Positions 10,010 to 17,453 of a stretch of DNA of 37,215 bases are shown in pieces (within the stretch, counting starts at the first letter, position 1; each line of letters opens with the position of its first letter). Below the pieces are notes generated by a model that had not been told where the DNA came from, searched no databases, and was given only the letters and a program-made list of their open reading frames with translations. Source of the stretch: Methylobacterium variabile (GTDB lineage: Bacteria; Pseudomonadota; Alphaproteobacteria; Rhizobiales; Beijerinckiaceae); NCBI RefSeq assembly GCF_001043975.1, contig NZ_LABY01000085.1, positions 1-37,215 of the forward strand, read 5' to 3'. Made by a program: the position numbers and the translations under genes.

Positions 10010-10237
10010 ATGCTACGTTCTTTCAAAGCAGTGGCTGCGTTCAGCACTCTCTGTCTCGCGGTGGTCGTCCTGCCGGGCGACGCAGAGGCCCGGACTTGCC
10101 GGGAGACTTACTGCGCCAAACGCGCGCCGTTCGTATGCCCGGGCAAGCCGGGATCTTGCGGCTTCGCGCAGGGGCGCTGCATCAGAACGGCTGTTCGCGT
10201 CGTCCAGTGCGGTGGACCCTTCGTACAGCCCAGATAG
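10010..10237 (+). CDS. Small secreted cysteine-rich protein, unknown function
   Basis: The 75-residue product has a signal peptide: a basic start MLRSFK, a hydrophobic core and a likely signal peptidase I site after GDAEA. The mature part of about 50 residues holds six cysteines, in TCRETYC, FVCPG, SCGF, RCIR and QCGG. Six cysteines in a short basic peptide suggest three disulfide bonds in the periplasm or outside the cell. The start at 10010 is chosen because GGAG lies 7 bases upstream; an in-frame ATG at 9989 would add seven residues before the basic start. I do not recognise a family. The gene sits directly behind the A+T-rich island and is not in an operon. Confidence 0.65.
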   Translation: MLRSFKAVAAFSTLCLAVVVLPGDAEARTCRETYCAKRAPFVCPGKPGSCGFAQGRCIRTAVRVVQCGGPFVQPR

Positions 10238-10375
10238 TTCATTGATGGGTCGCTCCTGAGCCCGTCGGTCCGTCGGACATCGTCGAGGCCGGACCATAAG
10301 CCTGGCCCAACGTCGAGCGCGGGACCGGAGGTCGTTCTCACCGATCGCCGGATCGATGCCTCCGGCCTGTTCCGC

Positions 10376-10987
10376 TCACGTCTTGCGCGACAGCGCCAGA
10401 CCGAGACCGGCCCCGAGGAGCAGCCCGCCGGTCAGCCGGTTGCGCCAGCGCCCTTTCGCCAGCACGACCCGCGCCTGCCCCGCCAGCACCGCCCAGACCG
10501 CGTCGCCGGCGATCGCCAGGACCAGAAAGGTCGCGGCGAGCAGGACGAATTGCCCCAACGGCTCCGCCTCGCGGCTGACGAACTGCGGCAGGAAGGCCCC
10601 GAAGAACAGGAGCGTCTTCGGGTTGGTCAGCGCGACGAGGAAGCCCCGGAGCGCGATCGCCCGGGCCGCCCGCGGCTCCGGCGCAGTCCCGGTGAGGTCG
10701 ACGGCGGGGGCCCGCCAAGCCCGGATTCCGAGCCAGACGAGGTAGGCGACGCCGAGCCAGCGCAGCACCTCGAACCATGTCGCCATGATGCTGAGCATCG
10801 CCGAGAGGCCGGCGACCGTCAGGCCGAGCTGAAGGCCGAGCGCCACGCTGGTTCCGGCCACCGTGACGAGGCCGTAGCGGCTGCCATGGGCCACGCTGTT
10901 GGCGACGATCAGGGCGACGTTCGGTCCCGGGATCAGGATCAGGACGAACGTCGCGGCGACAAATCCGAGATAGAGGTCGAGGGGCAT
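10376..10987 (-). CDS. LysE/RhtB-family amino-acid exporter
   Basis: This 203-residue inner-membrane protein belongs to the LysE/RhtB translocator family, which exports amino acids or related metabolites. It has about six hydrophobic helices and the family hallmarks LILIPGPNVALIVANSVAHG at the N terminus (residues about 16-35) and FLVALTNPKTLLFFGAFLPQF in the middle. The substrate cannot be predicted. The ATG at 10987 has no ribosome-binding sequence; instead a 7-bp stem (10992-11012) ends four bases before it. The gene follows the PRC-barrel gene on the same strand, 64 bases downstream, with three hairpins in the gap, so cotranscription is uncertain. Confidence 0.88.
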   Translation of the reverse strand: MPLDLYLGFVAATFVLILIPGPNVALIVANSVAHGSRYGLVTVAGTSVALGLQLGLTVAGLSAMLSIMATWFEVLRWLGVAYLVWLGIRAWRAPAVDLTGTAPEPRAARAIALRGFLVALTNPKTLLFFGAFLPQFVSREAEPLGQFVLLAATFLVLAIAGDAVWAVLAGQARVVLAKGRWRNRLTGGLLLGAGLGLALSRKT

Positions 10988-10991
10988 GGAG

Positions 10992-11051
10992 CGTCCGGCG
11001 CTGAACCGGACGGCAGCGTGCCACGCACGCCGCCGCCCCGCCAGACGGGGC
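10992..11051 (-). promoter_or_regulatory. Three consecutive hairpins between PRC-barrel and LysE-type genes
   Basis: The 64-base gap folds into three back-to-back stems: CGTCCGG (10992-10998) with CCGGACG (11006-11012), GCGTGC (11016-11021) with GCACGC (11025-11030), and GCCCCG (11035-11040) with CGGGGC (11046-11051). The outermost is right at the PRC-barrel stop and could end that transcript. The innermost leaves only four bases before the exporter start, so it would block ribosome entry if formed. No T tract is present. Confidence 0.5.
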
Positions 11052-11579
11052 TTACTGCTGCGCCGGTTGCGTCGCGGTGGTGCCGGTGGCGGCCGGACCG
11101 TCGGTCTTCGGCGCGTCGGTCTTCTGTGCCTCAGCCTTGGCCTTGTCGTTCTGCTGGCCGAGGTAGACGTATTCCGGCGCGGCGCGGAGCTGGTCCTTGT
11201 CGGTGTTGATGACCGCCTTCAGGGTCTTGTCGTCGACGCGGGTGACCTGCAGCGCCTCACGCGCCACCGAGACGTACTTGGTGCCGAGGCCGAGGAAGCC
11301 GCCGACGCCGACGACGTAGGACTTCACCGCGAGATCGGGCCCGAGCACGATGTCGGCGACCGAGCCGATCGTCTCGTTGGCGCCGTTCTGGATGCTCTGG
11401 CCGATCAGCTTCGAGGCGACGAGGTCGGTCGGCTCCTGGGCGACGAAGGTCGGCCGCAGGTTGTCGCTCAGCGTGGCGGGCGCACCCGGGACGGGCTTGG
11501 GGCCGCTCGCATCCTGCGCCGCGGCGGCGCTGGCGCCGGCGACGAGGAGGAACGCGGCGGCAAGGAGGGGGCGGGACAT
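11052..11579 (-). CDS. Exported PRC-barrel domain protein
   Basis: The 175-residue protein has a signal peptide (MSRPLLAAAFLLVAGASAAAAQ) and one PRC-barrel domain at about residues 55-115, with LIGQSIQNGANETIGSVADI and KYVSVAREAL. The C-terminal tail is rich in Lys, Ala, Thr and Gln. PRC-barrel proteins of this exported type are abundant in Methylobacterium and other Rhizobiales, often stress-related, but their biochemical role is not known. The ATG at 11579 has GGAG 6 bases upstream; a 24-residue in-frame extension to 11651 would put charged residues before the signal peptide and is rejected. The gene lies downstream of hslO on the same strand. Confidence 0.85.
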   Translation of the reverse strand: MSRPLLAAAFLLVAGASAAAAQDASGPKPVPGAPATLSDNLRPTFVAQEPTDLVASKLIGQSIQNGANETIGSVADIVLGPDLAVKSYVVGVGGFLGLGTKYVSVAREALQVTRVDDKTLKAVINTDKDQLRAAPEYVYLGQQNDKAKAEAQKTDAPKTDGPAATGTTATQPAQQ

Positions 11580-11684
11580 CGACGGCTCCGACTTCGTGCG
11601 CCCGACATGCACGGGCGCACTATGAGTCGGTTGCGGTGCGAAAGGTTCCACCGCACCCCGGATTTCGCAGCGTCAGGTCCGGCG

Positions 11685-12701
11685 TCAGGCGTCGGATTGG
11701 CCGGCGATCTCGGCCTCCACCTCGGCCGGATCGAGGTCGTAGTGCCGCGAGCAGAACTCGCAGGTGATGCCGATGCGGCCGTCGTCGCCGACGATGTCGC
11801 GGCGCTCCTCCTCGGAGAACCGGCGGATCATTCCCATCACCCGCTCGCGCGAGCAGCGGCACGCCTCGTGCACCCCCTGCGCCTCGAACACCCGCACGCC
11901 GCGCTCGTGGAAGAGGCGGTAGAGCAGGCGCTCGCTCGACACGGTCGGGTCGACGAGCTCGTGATCCTCGATCGTCGCCACCAGGGACTTGGCCTCGACC
12001 CAGGCGTCGTCCTCCTGCGGCTGGCTCTCGTCCAGGCGGGTGTGCCCCTCCGGCAGGTCGCCGGGCGGCAGGTCGGCGAGGCGGGCGCGGTCGGGCGAGT
12101 GCGGCAGGAACTGCATCAGCAGGCCGCCGGCCCGCCAGGCCTGGCCGCTTCCCTCGACCTGCTCGGCCACGGCGAGGCGCACCCGGGTCGGGATCTGCTC
12201 CGACTGGCGGAAATACTGGTGCGCCGCCTCCTCGAAGCCCTGGCCCTCCAGCGCCACCACGCCCTGGTAGCGGCTCTGGGCTGAGCCCTGGTCGATGGTC
12301 ATGGCGAGGTGGCCGTGGCCGAGAAGCCGGGCGGTGCCCGCCCGGGGACCGGCTTCGGCGACGCGCTCCGCGTCGAAGCGGGCCGTGGCGCGCACCCGGT
12401 CGGGCGCCTCGAAATCGACCACCACCATGTCGACCGGTCCGTCGGACTTGGTCTGGAGCTGGAACCGGCCCTCGAACTTGAGCGAGGAGCCGAGCAGCAC
12501 CGTGAGCGCCGCGGCCTCGCCGAGGAGGCGGGCGACGGAATCCGGGTAGCCGTGCCGGCGCAGGATCGTGTCGACCGAGGGGCCGAGGCGCACGACGCGG
12601 CCGCGCACGTCGAGGGGCTCGACCGCGAAGGGCAGGATCGCGTCGTCGCGGCCCTCGGAACCTTGGGAAGACGAGCCTGGGGAAGAAGGGATCTCGGACA
12701 T
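11685..12701 (-). CDS. hslO: Redox-regulated chaperone Hsp33
   Basis: Hsp33 is a cytosolic holdase switched on by oxidative unfolding. The 338-residue protein has the N-terminal substrate-binding domain (GRVVRLGPSVDTIL, LLGSSLKFEGRFQLQTKSDG) and the C-terminal zinc redox switch, visible as CRC in ACRCSRERV and CEFC in GITCEFCSRHY, matching CXC and CXXC. A DPTVSSERLLYRLFHE linker region precedes it. The N terminus has a non-conserved acidic/serine-rich extension. The ATG at 12701 (MSEIPSS) follows GGTGAG; an in-frame ATG at 12746 is possible but less likely. argF lies 348 bases upstream on the same strand; argD-argF-hslO is a familiar order in Rhizobiales. Confidence 0.94.
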   Translation of the reverse strand: MSEIPSSPGSSSQGSEGRDDAILPFAVEPLDVRGRVVRLGPSVDTILRRHGYPDSVARLLGEAAALTVLLGSSLKFEGRFQLQTKSDGPVDMVVVDFEAPDRVRATARFDAERVAEAGPRAGTARLLGHGHLAMTIDQGSAQSRYQGVVALEGQGFEEAAHQYFRQSEQIPTRVRLAVAEQVEGSGQAWRAGGLLMQFLPHSPDRARLADLPPGDLPEGHTRLDESQPQEDDAWVEAKSLVATIEDHELVDPTVSSERLLYRLFHERGVRVFEAQGVHEACRCSRERVMGMIRRFSEEERRDIVGDDGRIGITCEFCSRHYDLDPAEVEAEIAGQSDA

Positions 12702-13049
12702 GCTCTCACCGCCGCCGGCAGGGCTGAGGCGCCGGCTCTCACGCAAGACAATGAAGGTCTCCCGGCGAGGGGCCTTCCGCGCGAGCCGCGCCGGATACCC
12801 TCAAGGGGAGCGGGCAGGCGGAGCGATTGGGGCGGGAGGCGCCGCGGCGAGAGACCGGCGTATCCCGCTATATGGAGGCCCGGGCGACGTTTTCGAAGGG
12901 GCTGTCGCCTGGGCCGGGGCGTCCGCGCCTGCTCGGCTGATCGCCGAAGCATTGTGCCACCCTCCAGCGTCATCCCGGGTTCTCGCTTGCAGCGAGCCCC
13001 GGGATGACGCGGAGGGTTTCAGTCTCGTCGCCCTGTCCGACATACACCG
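12702..13049. other. Gap between argF and hslO
   Basis: No gene is supported in these 348 bases. The argF-proximal part carries a long palindromic repeat (12959-13017). The rest is ordinary G+C-rich DNA with one tract, CCCGCTATATGG near 12866, that could hold a -10 region but without a convincing partner. Confidence 0.5.
12959..13017. repeat. REP-like long palindrome
   Basis: GCGTCATCCCGGG (12967-12979) pairs with CCCGGGATGACGC (12998-13010). Inside, CTCGC pairs with GCGAG; outside, ACCCTCC pairs with GGAGGGT with one bulged A. The result is a stem of about 25 bp. GTCATCCCGGG palindromes are common interspersed repeats in Methylobacterium and relatives. A related copy is at 22008-22044. It lies 33 bases after the argF stop and may also end argDF transcripts. 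Confidence 0.7.
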
Positions 13050-13997
13050 TCAGGCGACGGCGCCGAGGCACCAGGCCAGGATGCCCTTCTGGGCGTGGAG
13101 CCGGTTCTCGGCCTCGTCGAACACCACCGATTGCGGCCCGTCGATCACCTCGGCGGTGACCTCCTCGCCGCGATGCGCCGGCAGGCAGTGCATGAACACC
13201 GCGTCCTTGGCCGCGGCCGCCATCAGCCGGCCGTTGACCTGATAGGGCATCAGCAGGTTGTGGCGGTGAGCCTCGTCCTCGTCGCCCATCGAGACCCAGC
13301 AATCGGTCACGACCGCGTCGGCACCCGCCACCGCCTCGAACGGGTCGGTGGTGATGGTCAGCTGCGCACCCTCCGCCCTGGCGCGGGCGATGAGGCTCTC
13401 CGGCACCGGCAGCTCCGACGGGCAGGCGACGTTGAGGCGGAAGTCGAGCCGGGCCGCGGCGTGAGCCCAGGAGGCCAGCACGTTGTTGGCGTCCCCCGAC
13501 CAGGCGACGGTGCGGCCCTTGATCGGGCCGCGATGCTCCTCGAAGGTCAGCACGTCGGCCATGATCTGGCACGGGTGCGAATCCTTCGTCAGGCCGTTGA
13601 TGACCGGAACGGTGGCGTACTCGGCCAACTCCAGCATCATGCCGTGGTCGAGGATGCGGATCATGATCGCGTCGACGTAGCGCGACAGCACCCGGGCGGT
13701 GTCGGCGACGGTCTCGCCGCGGCCGAGCTGCATCTCCCGGCCGGTGAGCATCAGGGTCTCGCCGCCGAGCTCCCGCATCGCCACGTCGAAGGAGACGCGG
13801 GTGCGGGTCGAGGGCTTGTCGAACACCATCGCCAGGAACTTGCCGGCGAGCGGCCGCTCGGCCGGCGGCTCGCCCTTGCGGCGGCGCCGCTTCAGGTCGG
13901 TGCAGGCGTCGAGGACCGTGCGCAGCTCGGTGCTGGAGAAGTCGGTCAGGTCGAGGAAGTGCCGGGGGGCCGGCGTGATCTTCACGGGCGCATTCAT
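13050..13997 (-). CDS. argF: Ornithine carbamoyltransferase
   Basis: The enzyme joins ornithine and carbamoyl phosphate to form citrulline. The 315 residues match the family. The carbamoyl-phosphate loop S63-T-R-T-R67 is intact, HPCQ is at 141-144, and the ornithine/cysteine loop HCLPA is near the C terminus in [13 protein letters not shown]. The start ATG at 13997 overlaps the last base of the argD stop (TGATG). A much longer reading frame in the same phase continues into argD, but it is not the protein: the family N terminus is at MNAPVKITP. Translation is probably coupled to argD. Confidence 0.96.
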   Translation of the reverse strand: MNAPVKITPAPRHFLDLTDFSSTELRTVLDACTDLKRRRRKGEPPAERPLAGKFLAMVFDKPSTRTRVSFDVAMRELGGETLMLTGREMQLGRGETVADTARVLSRYVDAIMIRILDHGMMLELAEYATVPVINGLTKDSHPCQIMADVLTFEEHRGPIKGRTVAWSGDANNVLASWAHAAARLDFRLNVACPSELPVPESLIARARAEGAQLTITTDPFEAVAGADAVVTDCWVSMGDEDEAHRHNLLMPYQVNGRLMAAAAKDAVFMHCLPAHRGEEVTAEVIDGPQSVVFDEAENRLHAQKGILAWCLGAVA

Positions 13998-15190
13998 CAC
14001 TCGGCGGCCCTCCGGCCCCTCGTCTCCATGGCGGTGCAGGCCGCCTCCAGCTTGTCGAGCGCCGCCGACACCTCGGCCTCGCCGATGGTCAGCGGCGGCA
14101 GCAGGCGCACGACGTTGTCGCCGGCCGGGATCACCAGCAGGTGCTCGTCCCGGGCGGCGGCGGCGAACTCGGTGTTGGTGACGACGAGGCGCAGGCCGGT
14201 CATCAGGCCCTCGCCGCGGATCTCGTCGATCACGTCGGGATGGCGGTCCTTGAGGGCGGCGAGGCGCTGCTTCAGGAGCAGGCCGGTCTGGCGCACGTGG
14301 TCGAGGAAGCCGGGGGCGAGGATCACGTCGAGCACGGCGTTGCCCACCGCCATCGCGAGCGGGTTGCCGCCGAAGGTGGTGCCGTGGGTGCCCACCGTCA
14401 TGCCGCGGGCGGCCTCGCTCGTGGCGAGGCAGGCGCCCATCGGGAAGCCGCCGCCGATGCCCTTGGCCGAGGACATGATGTCCGGCGTCACGCCCGACCA
14501 CTCGTGGGCGAAGAGCTTGCCGGTGCGGCCGATGCCGGTCTGGACCTCGTCCATGATCAGCATCAGGCCGTGCTCGTCGCAGAGGGCTCGCAGGGTACGC
14601 AGCCACTCGTGCGAGACCACCCGCAGGCCGCCCTCGCCTTGGATCGGCTCGATCATCAGGGCGGCGGTCTCCGGCGTGATCGCCGCCTTCAGGGCCTCGA
14701 GGTCGCCGAACGGGACCTGGTCGAAGCCGTCTACCTTCGGGCCGAAGCCCTCGATGTACTTCTGCTGCCCGCCGGCCGCGATGGTGGCGAGCGTCCGGCC
14801 GTGGAAGGCGCCCTCGAAGGTGACGATCCGGTAGCGCTCCGGGTGGCCGCCGGCGGCGTGGTACTTGCGCGCCATCTTGATGGCGGCCTCGTTGGCCTCC
14901 GCGCCGGAATTGGCGAAGAACACCACGTCGGCGAAGCTCGCCTCGGTCAGCCGCGCGGCCAGCCGCTCGGCCTCCGGCACCTCGAACAGGTTCGAGACGT
15001 GCCAGACCTTCTGGGCCTGCTCGGTGAGCGCCGCGATCAGGTGCGGGTGGCCGTGGCCGACCGAGTTGACCGCGATGCCGGCGCCGAAGTCGAGGTATCG
15101 CGAGCCGTCTCGGGCAACGAGCCAGGCGCCCTCACCGCGCTCGAAGGATACCTTGGCCCGGGCGTAGGTCGGCAGCAGCGAGGAGGTCAC
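13997..15190 (-). CDS. argD: Acetylornithine aminotransferase
   Basis: This PLP enzyme converts N-acetylglutamate semialdehyde and glutamate to N-acetylornithine, and may also serve lysine synthesis. It is a 397-residue class-III aminotransferase. PLP lysine K243 is in [12 protein letters not shown]214 in [14 protein letters not shown], and the phosphate-binding [12 protein letters not shown] is near residue 95-105. The start is a GTG at 15190, with GGAG 9 bases upstream. argF follows with a one-base overlap. A sigma-70-like promoter and a hairpin with T tract precede it, so expression may be controlled in the leader. Confidence 0.95.
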   Translation of the reverse strand: MTSSLLPTYARAKVSFERGEGAWLVARDGSRYLDFGAGIAVNSVGHGHPHLIAALTEQAQKVWHVSNLFEVPEAERLAARLTEASFADVVFFANSGAEANEAAIKMARKYHAAGGHPERYRIVTFEGAFHGRTLATIAAGGQQKYIEGFGPKVDGFDQVPFGDLEALKAAITPETAALMIEPIQGEGGLRVVSHEWLRTLRALCDEHGLMLIMDEVQTGIGRTGKLFAHEWSGVTPDIMSSAKGIGGGFPMGACLATSEAARGMTVGTHGTTFGGNPLAMAVGNAVLDVILAPGFLDHVRQTGLLLKQRLAALKDRHPDVIDEIRGEGLMTGLRLVVTNTEFAAAARDEHLLVIPAGDNVVRLLPPLTIGEAEVSAALDKLEAACTAMETRGRRAAE

Positions 15191-15218
15191 GATCTCGTCT
15201 CCATCGCGGTCGAGTGAG

Positions 15219-15230
15219 TCGGTCGACCGA
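15219..15230. promoter_or_regulatory. 12-bp palindrome around CGGTCGACCG in the argD leader
   Basis: TCGGTCGACCGA is a perfect palindrome between the leader hairpin's T tract and the argD start. The same 10-base core occurs in two larger palindromes at 15955-15972 and 31965-31982. It could be an operator or simply a stable RNA stem. Confidence 0.35.
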
Positions 15231-15260
15231 AAAACAAAGCGCCGCCTCGAAGGGCGGCAC
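15230..15260 (-). terminator. Terminator-like hairpin in the argD-argF leader
   Basis: Read on the minus strand, GCCGCC, loop CTTCGA, GGCGGC (15258 down to 15241) is followed at once by GCTTTGTTTTTCGG. With flanking G-C and G-U pairs the stem reaches 8 bp. This is the form of an intrinsic terminator, yet it lies between the argD promoter and the argD start. It may be an attenuator, a 5' stabilising stem, or a block to upstream antisense transcription. Confidence 0.55.
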
Positions 15261-15268
15261 GCGCGCGG

Positions 15269-15296
15269 ATACTATGGAACGAGGCCGCCCTGTCAA
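15269..15296 (-). promoter_or_regulatory. Sigma-70-type promoter for argD-argF
   Basis: On the minus strand there is a perfect -35 TTGACA (15296-15291), a 16-base spacer and TAGTAT (15274-15269) as -10. The transcript would start near 15262, about 70 bases before the argD GTG. Confidence 0.6.
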
Positions 15297-15480
15297 CGCC
15301 GCCGGGAGATTATGACGGCCGGGACGGGGTTGCGGCCGGCTTCCCTTCGGGGCACAGACCCCGGGCGGCCGGTCCCGGCCGCGCCGCGGCGGAGCGCCGC
15401 GAGCCGACGGACCGGTGCCGTTCCGCGGACGCGAGGTCCCGGGCGGGCCGGGCAGAGACCAGACAGGTGGGAGACCAGAC

Positions 15481-15954
15481 ATGAGCGCGACCCTCGACCG
15501 CCTGAAGGAGCTCGGCCTCACCCTGCCGCCCGCCGCCGCGCCGGTGGCGAACTACGTCGCCTTCCAGCGCAGCGGCAACCTGGTGGTGATCTCGGGCCAG
15601 CTGCCCTTCGGGGCGAACGGCCAGATCGACCCGGCCCACAAGGGCAAGGTCGGCGCCGCGGTCTCGCCCGAGGCCGCCGCCGAGGCCGCGCGGCACTGCG
15701 CCCTCAACGTGCTGGCCCAGCTGCGCGCGGCGGCCGGCAACCTCGACGACGCGGTGGTCGCCTGCCTGCGCCTCGGCGGGTTCATCAACACCGCGCCGGG
15801 CTTCTCGGCGGTGGCGGGCGTGATGAACGGCGCCTCCGACCTGATGGTGCAGGTGCTGGGCGAGCGCGGCCGCCACGCCCGCTCGACGATCGGCGTCGCC
15901 GAGCTTCCCCTCGACGCCGTGGTCGAGGTCGAGGGCCTGTTCGAGATCCGCTGA
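15481..15954 (+). CDS. RidA/YjgF-family protein
   Basis: The 157-residue protein belongs to the Rid family of small trimeric cytosolic proteins. Founding member RidA hydrolyses reactive enamines and imines released by PLP enzymes. Family features are VISGQLPFG near residues 37-46, NVLAQLRAAAG, and ARSTIGVAELPLDAVVEVE at the C terminus, which keeps an arginine in the position expected to bind the substrate carboxylate. It is about 30 residues longer than E. coli RidA and looks like the larger UK114-like subgroup, whose substrate is less certain. The ATG at 15481 follows GGGAG. The leader has a 16-base tandem repeat of GAGACCAGAC (15455 and 15471). It is divergent from argD, itself a PLP enzyme gene. 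Confidence 0.88.
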   Translation: MSATLDRLKELGLTLPPAAAPVANYVAFQRSGNLVVISGQLPFGANGQIDPAHKGKVGAAVSPEAAAEAARHCALNVLAQLRAAAGNLDDAVVACLRLGGFINTAPGFSAVAGVMNGASDLMVQVLGERGRHARSTIGVAELPLDAVVEVEGLFEIR

Positions 15955-15972
15955 GGGCCGGTCGACCGGCCC
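15955..15972. promoter_or_regulatory. 18-bp perfect palindrome after the Rid gene
   Basis: GGGCCGGTCGACCGGCCC begins right after the Rid stop codon. It contains the CGGTCGACCG core shared with 15219-15230 and 31965-31982. It may serve as a small terminator stem or a protein-binding site; no T run follows. Confidence 0.4.
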
Positions 15973-16054
15973 CTCGGCCCTCTCCGTGCACGGCCTCACC
16001 GTTGACGTCGTGCACGAACCCGATCGTCAGAATCTCCCGAACAGGCTCCGTCAG

Positions 16055-16810
16055 ATGTCCGACCGCCTCGCCCCCAACTGGCTGACCGCCCGCCCGATCG
16101 CCCACCGGGGCCTGCACGACCGGGCCGCCGGCATCCCCGAGAACACGATCGCGGCCGCCGAGGCCGCGATCGGTGGCGGCTACGCGATCGAGTGCGACGT
16201 CCAGCTCAGCCGGGACGGCGAGGCGATGGTGTTCCACGATGCCGGCCTCGGCCGGCTCACCGGAACGGACGGCCTCGTGCGCGAGCGCGACGCCGCCGAT
16301 CTCGGGCGTCTCAGCGTGCTCGGCAGCGCCGAGCGCGTCCCCACCCTGCCGGAGTTCCTGGGCAGGATCGCCGGCCGCACGCCGCTCATCGTCGAGGTGA
16401 AGACCCGGCACGACGGCGATCTGGCGCTCGCCCGCCGCACCGCCGAGGTCGTTGCGGCCTATGACGGTCCGGTGGCGCTGAAGTCGTTCGACCCCGTCAT
16501 CGTCGGGGCGCTCGCCGAACTCGCCCCCGGCCTGCCCCGCGGCATCGTGGCGGAGAGCCGGCACGACGACCCGTCCTACGGCCACCTCACCGAGGCGGCG
16601 CGGCACGGGCTCGCGAACCTGCTGCACTTCGCCGAGAGCCGCCCGGACTTCCTGTCCTGGCGCGTCGACGACCTGCCGAACGCAGCGACCCACCTCTGCC
16701 GCCTCCTGGGTCGCATGCCGGTGATGACCTGGACCGTGCACAGCGAGGCGCAGGTGCGCCTGGCGCGGGCGCATGCCGACCAGATGGTGTTCGAGGGCTT
16801 CCGGGCCTGA
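16055..16810 (+). CDS. Glycerophosphodiester phosphodiesterase
   Basis: The 251-residue enzyme hydrolyses glycerophosphodiesters from phospholipid turnover to glycerol 3-phosphate and an alcohol. It is a single GDPD TIM barrel, likely cytosolic since no signal peptide is seen. The catalytic pair is in IAHRGLHD and MVFHDAGLGRLT, and the metal-binding glutamate in YAIECDVQLSRDG; VEVKTR and MTWTVHSE complete the barrel motifs. The ATG at 16055 (MSDRLAP) is chosen because the GDPD fold begins soon after; a GTG at 15986 would add 23 unconserved residues. Ribosome-binding sequence is weak at both. It ends 24 bases from a convergent small gene. Confidence 0.9.
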   Translation: MSDRLAPNWLTARPIAHRGLHDRAAGIPENTIAAAEAAIGGGYAIECDVQLSRDGEAMVFHDAGLGRLTGTDGLVRERDAADLGRLSVLGSAERVPTLPEFLGRIAGRTPLIVEVKTRHDGDLALARRTAEVVAAYDGPVALKSFDPVIVGALAELAPGLPRGIVAESRHDDPSYGHLTEAARHGLANLLHFAESRPDFLSWRVDDLPNAATHLCRLLGRMPVMTWTVHSEAQVRLARAHADQMVFEGFRA

Positions 16811-16834
16811 GAGCCGCTCGCCCGACGCAAGGCC

Positions 16835-17137
16835 TCAGCGGCGGGGGAGCGGGAGCTGGAACCAGGGGAACCGGTCCAGGTGTCCCGAGAGGGCGGCGAG
16901 CGGCATGTCCGCGCTCAGGGCGTCGGCGATCGCGTCGGCCTCGTCCATGTCGAGGCCGACCTGCAGCACGTCGTTGATGACCGCGATCTCGCCCGAGCGC
17001 ACGTCGTAGACCGTCCAGCCGGCGCGATCGCGCCGGATATCGTAGCGAATGAGCTCGGCTCTGGCGGATGGGGCGGGCTGATTCATCGCGGGCTGGGAGA
17101 TCTCATGCTGGGACATGGTCTGAGTCCTGGCTGTCAT
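16835..17137 (-). CDS. Small protein of unknown function downstream of a candidate LexA box
   Basis: I do not recognise a family. The product of about 100 residues has a polar, Gln/Pro-rich N-terminal third and a well-formed C-terminal part (YDIRRDRAGWTVYDVRSGEI, then VGLDMDEADAIADALSA) that looks like a small alpha/beta cytosolic domain. There is no signal peptide or membrane segment. Start choice is open: ATG at 17137 has GGGAG ten bases upstream, and ATG at 17116 has AGGA at similar distance. It follows another small unknown gene (17191-17412) on the same strand after 53 bases, and both could be read from a promoter near 17462. It converges on the phosphodiesterase gene. Confidence 0.6.
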   Translation of the reverse strand: MTARTQTMSQHEISQPAMNQPAPSARAELIRYDIRRDRAGWTVYDVRSGEIAVINDVLQVGLDMDEADAIADALSADMPLAALSGHLDRFPWFQLPLPRR

Positions 17138-17190
17138 CAGTCGAATACTCCCGGGGGCGGGCGGCCGAGGTGTCGGCGCGCACGCGCCCC

Positions 17191-17412
17191 TCACGCACCC
17201 CGAAGCGGCCCGGCCCGCACGTAGCCGCGGGAGATCAGCCGGTCGCGCTGGCGGGTGCGCCGCTCCGCCTCGCCGAGATCCGCCAGGGCGTCGGCGATGG
17301 CCCGCCGCAGGGCCAGGCCGGCATCGCCCCCGGCGGCGAGCAGGTAGGCGACCGCGATCGTCTCGACGCCGGGCGTGTTCCCGTCCCGTCGCTCCGCCGG
17401 CTCGTGATTCAT
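17191..17412 (-). CDS. Small helical protein of unknown function, first gene behind a candidate LexA box
   Basis: The 73-residue product starts at ATG 17412 (MNHEPAERRDG) with AGGA just upstream. It has a short alanine-rich helix (IAVAYLLAAGGDAGLALRRA) and a charged arginine-rich C-terminal helix (LGEAERRTRQRDRLISRG). It looks like a small cytosolic, possibly nucleic-acid- or protein-binding helical protein, but no family is recognised. A 22-residue upstream extension to 17478 would run through the operator region and is rejected. The start lies 50 bases from the GAAC-N7-GAAC element. The next gene downstream (16835-17137) is also small and unknown. Confidence 0.55.
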   Translation of the reverse strand: MNHEPAERRDGNTPGVETIAVAYLLAAGGDAGLALRRAIADALADLGEAERRTRQRDRLISRGYVRAGPLRGA

Positions 17413-17453
17413 GGATCCTGGCTCACCGCTGCACGCCGCCGGCCGCGGCCGAC

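Noticed and set aside
11580..11684. Possible general-stress (EcfG-type) promoter before the PRC-barrel gene
   Set aside because: GGAAC is present on the minus strand, but no GTT or CGTT lies at the needed 16-18 base spacing.
13050..14606. 518-codon minus-strand frame that would extend ArgF into argD
   Set aside because: The added part is low-complexity and off-frame to ArgD, and the ArgF family N terminus is at 13997.
15187..15204. Five-codon mini-frame (Met-Glu-Thr-Arg-Ser) whose stop overlaps the argD GTG
   Set aside because: It has a rare AGA arginine codon, which is tempting as an attenuator peptide, but no ribosome-binding site precedes it and its GGAG is best used by argD itself.
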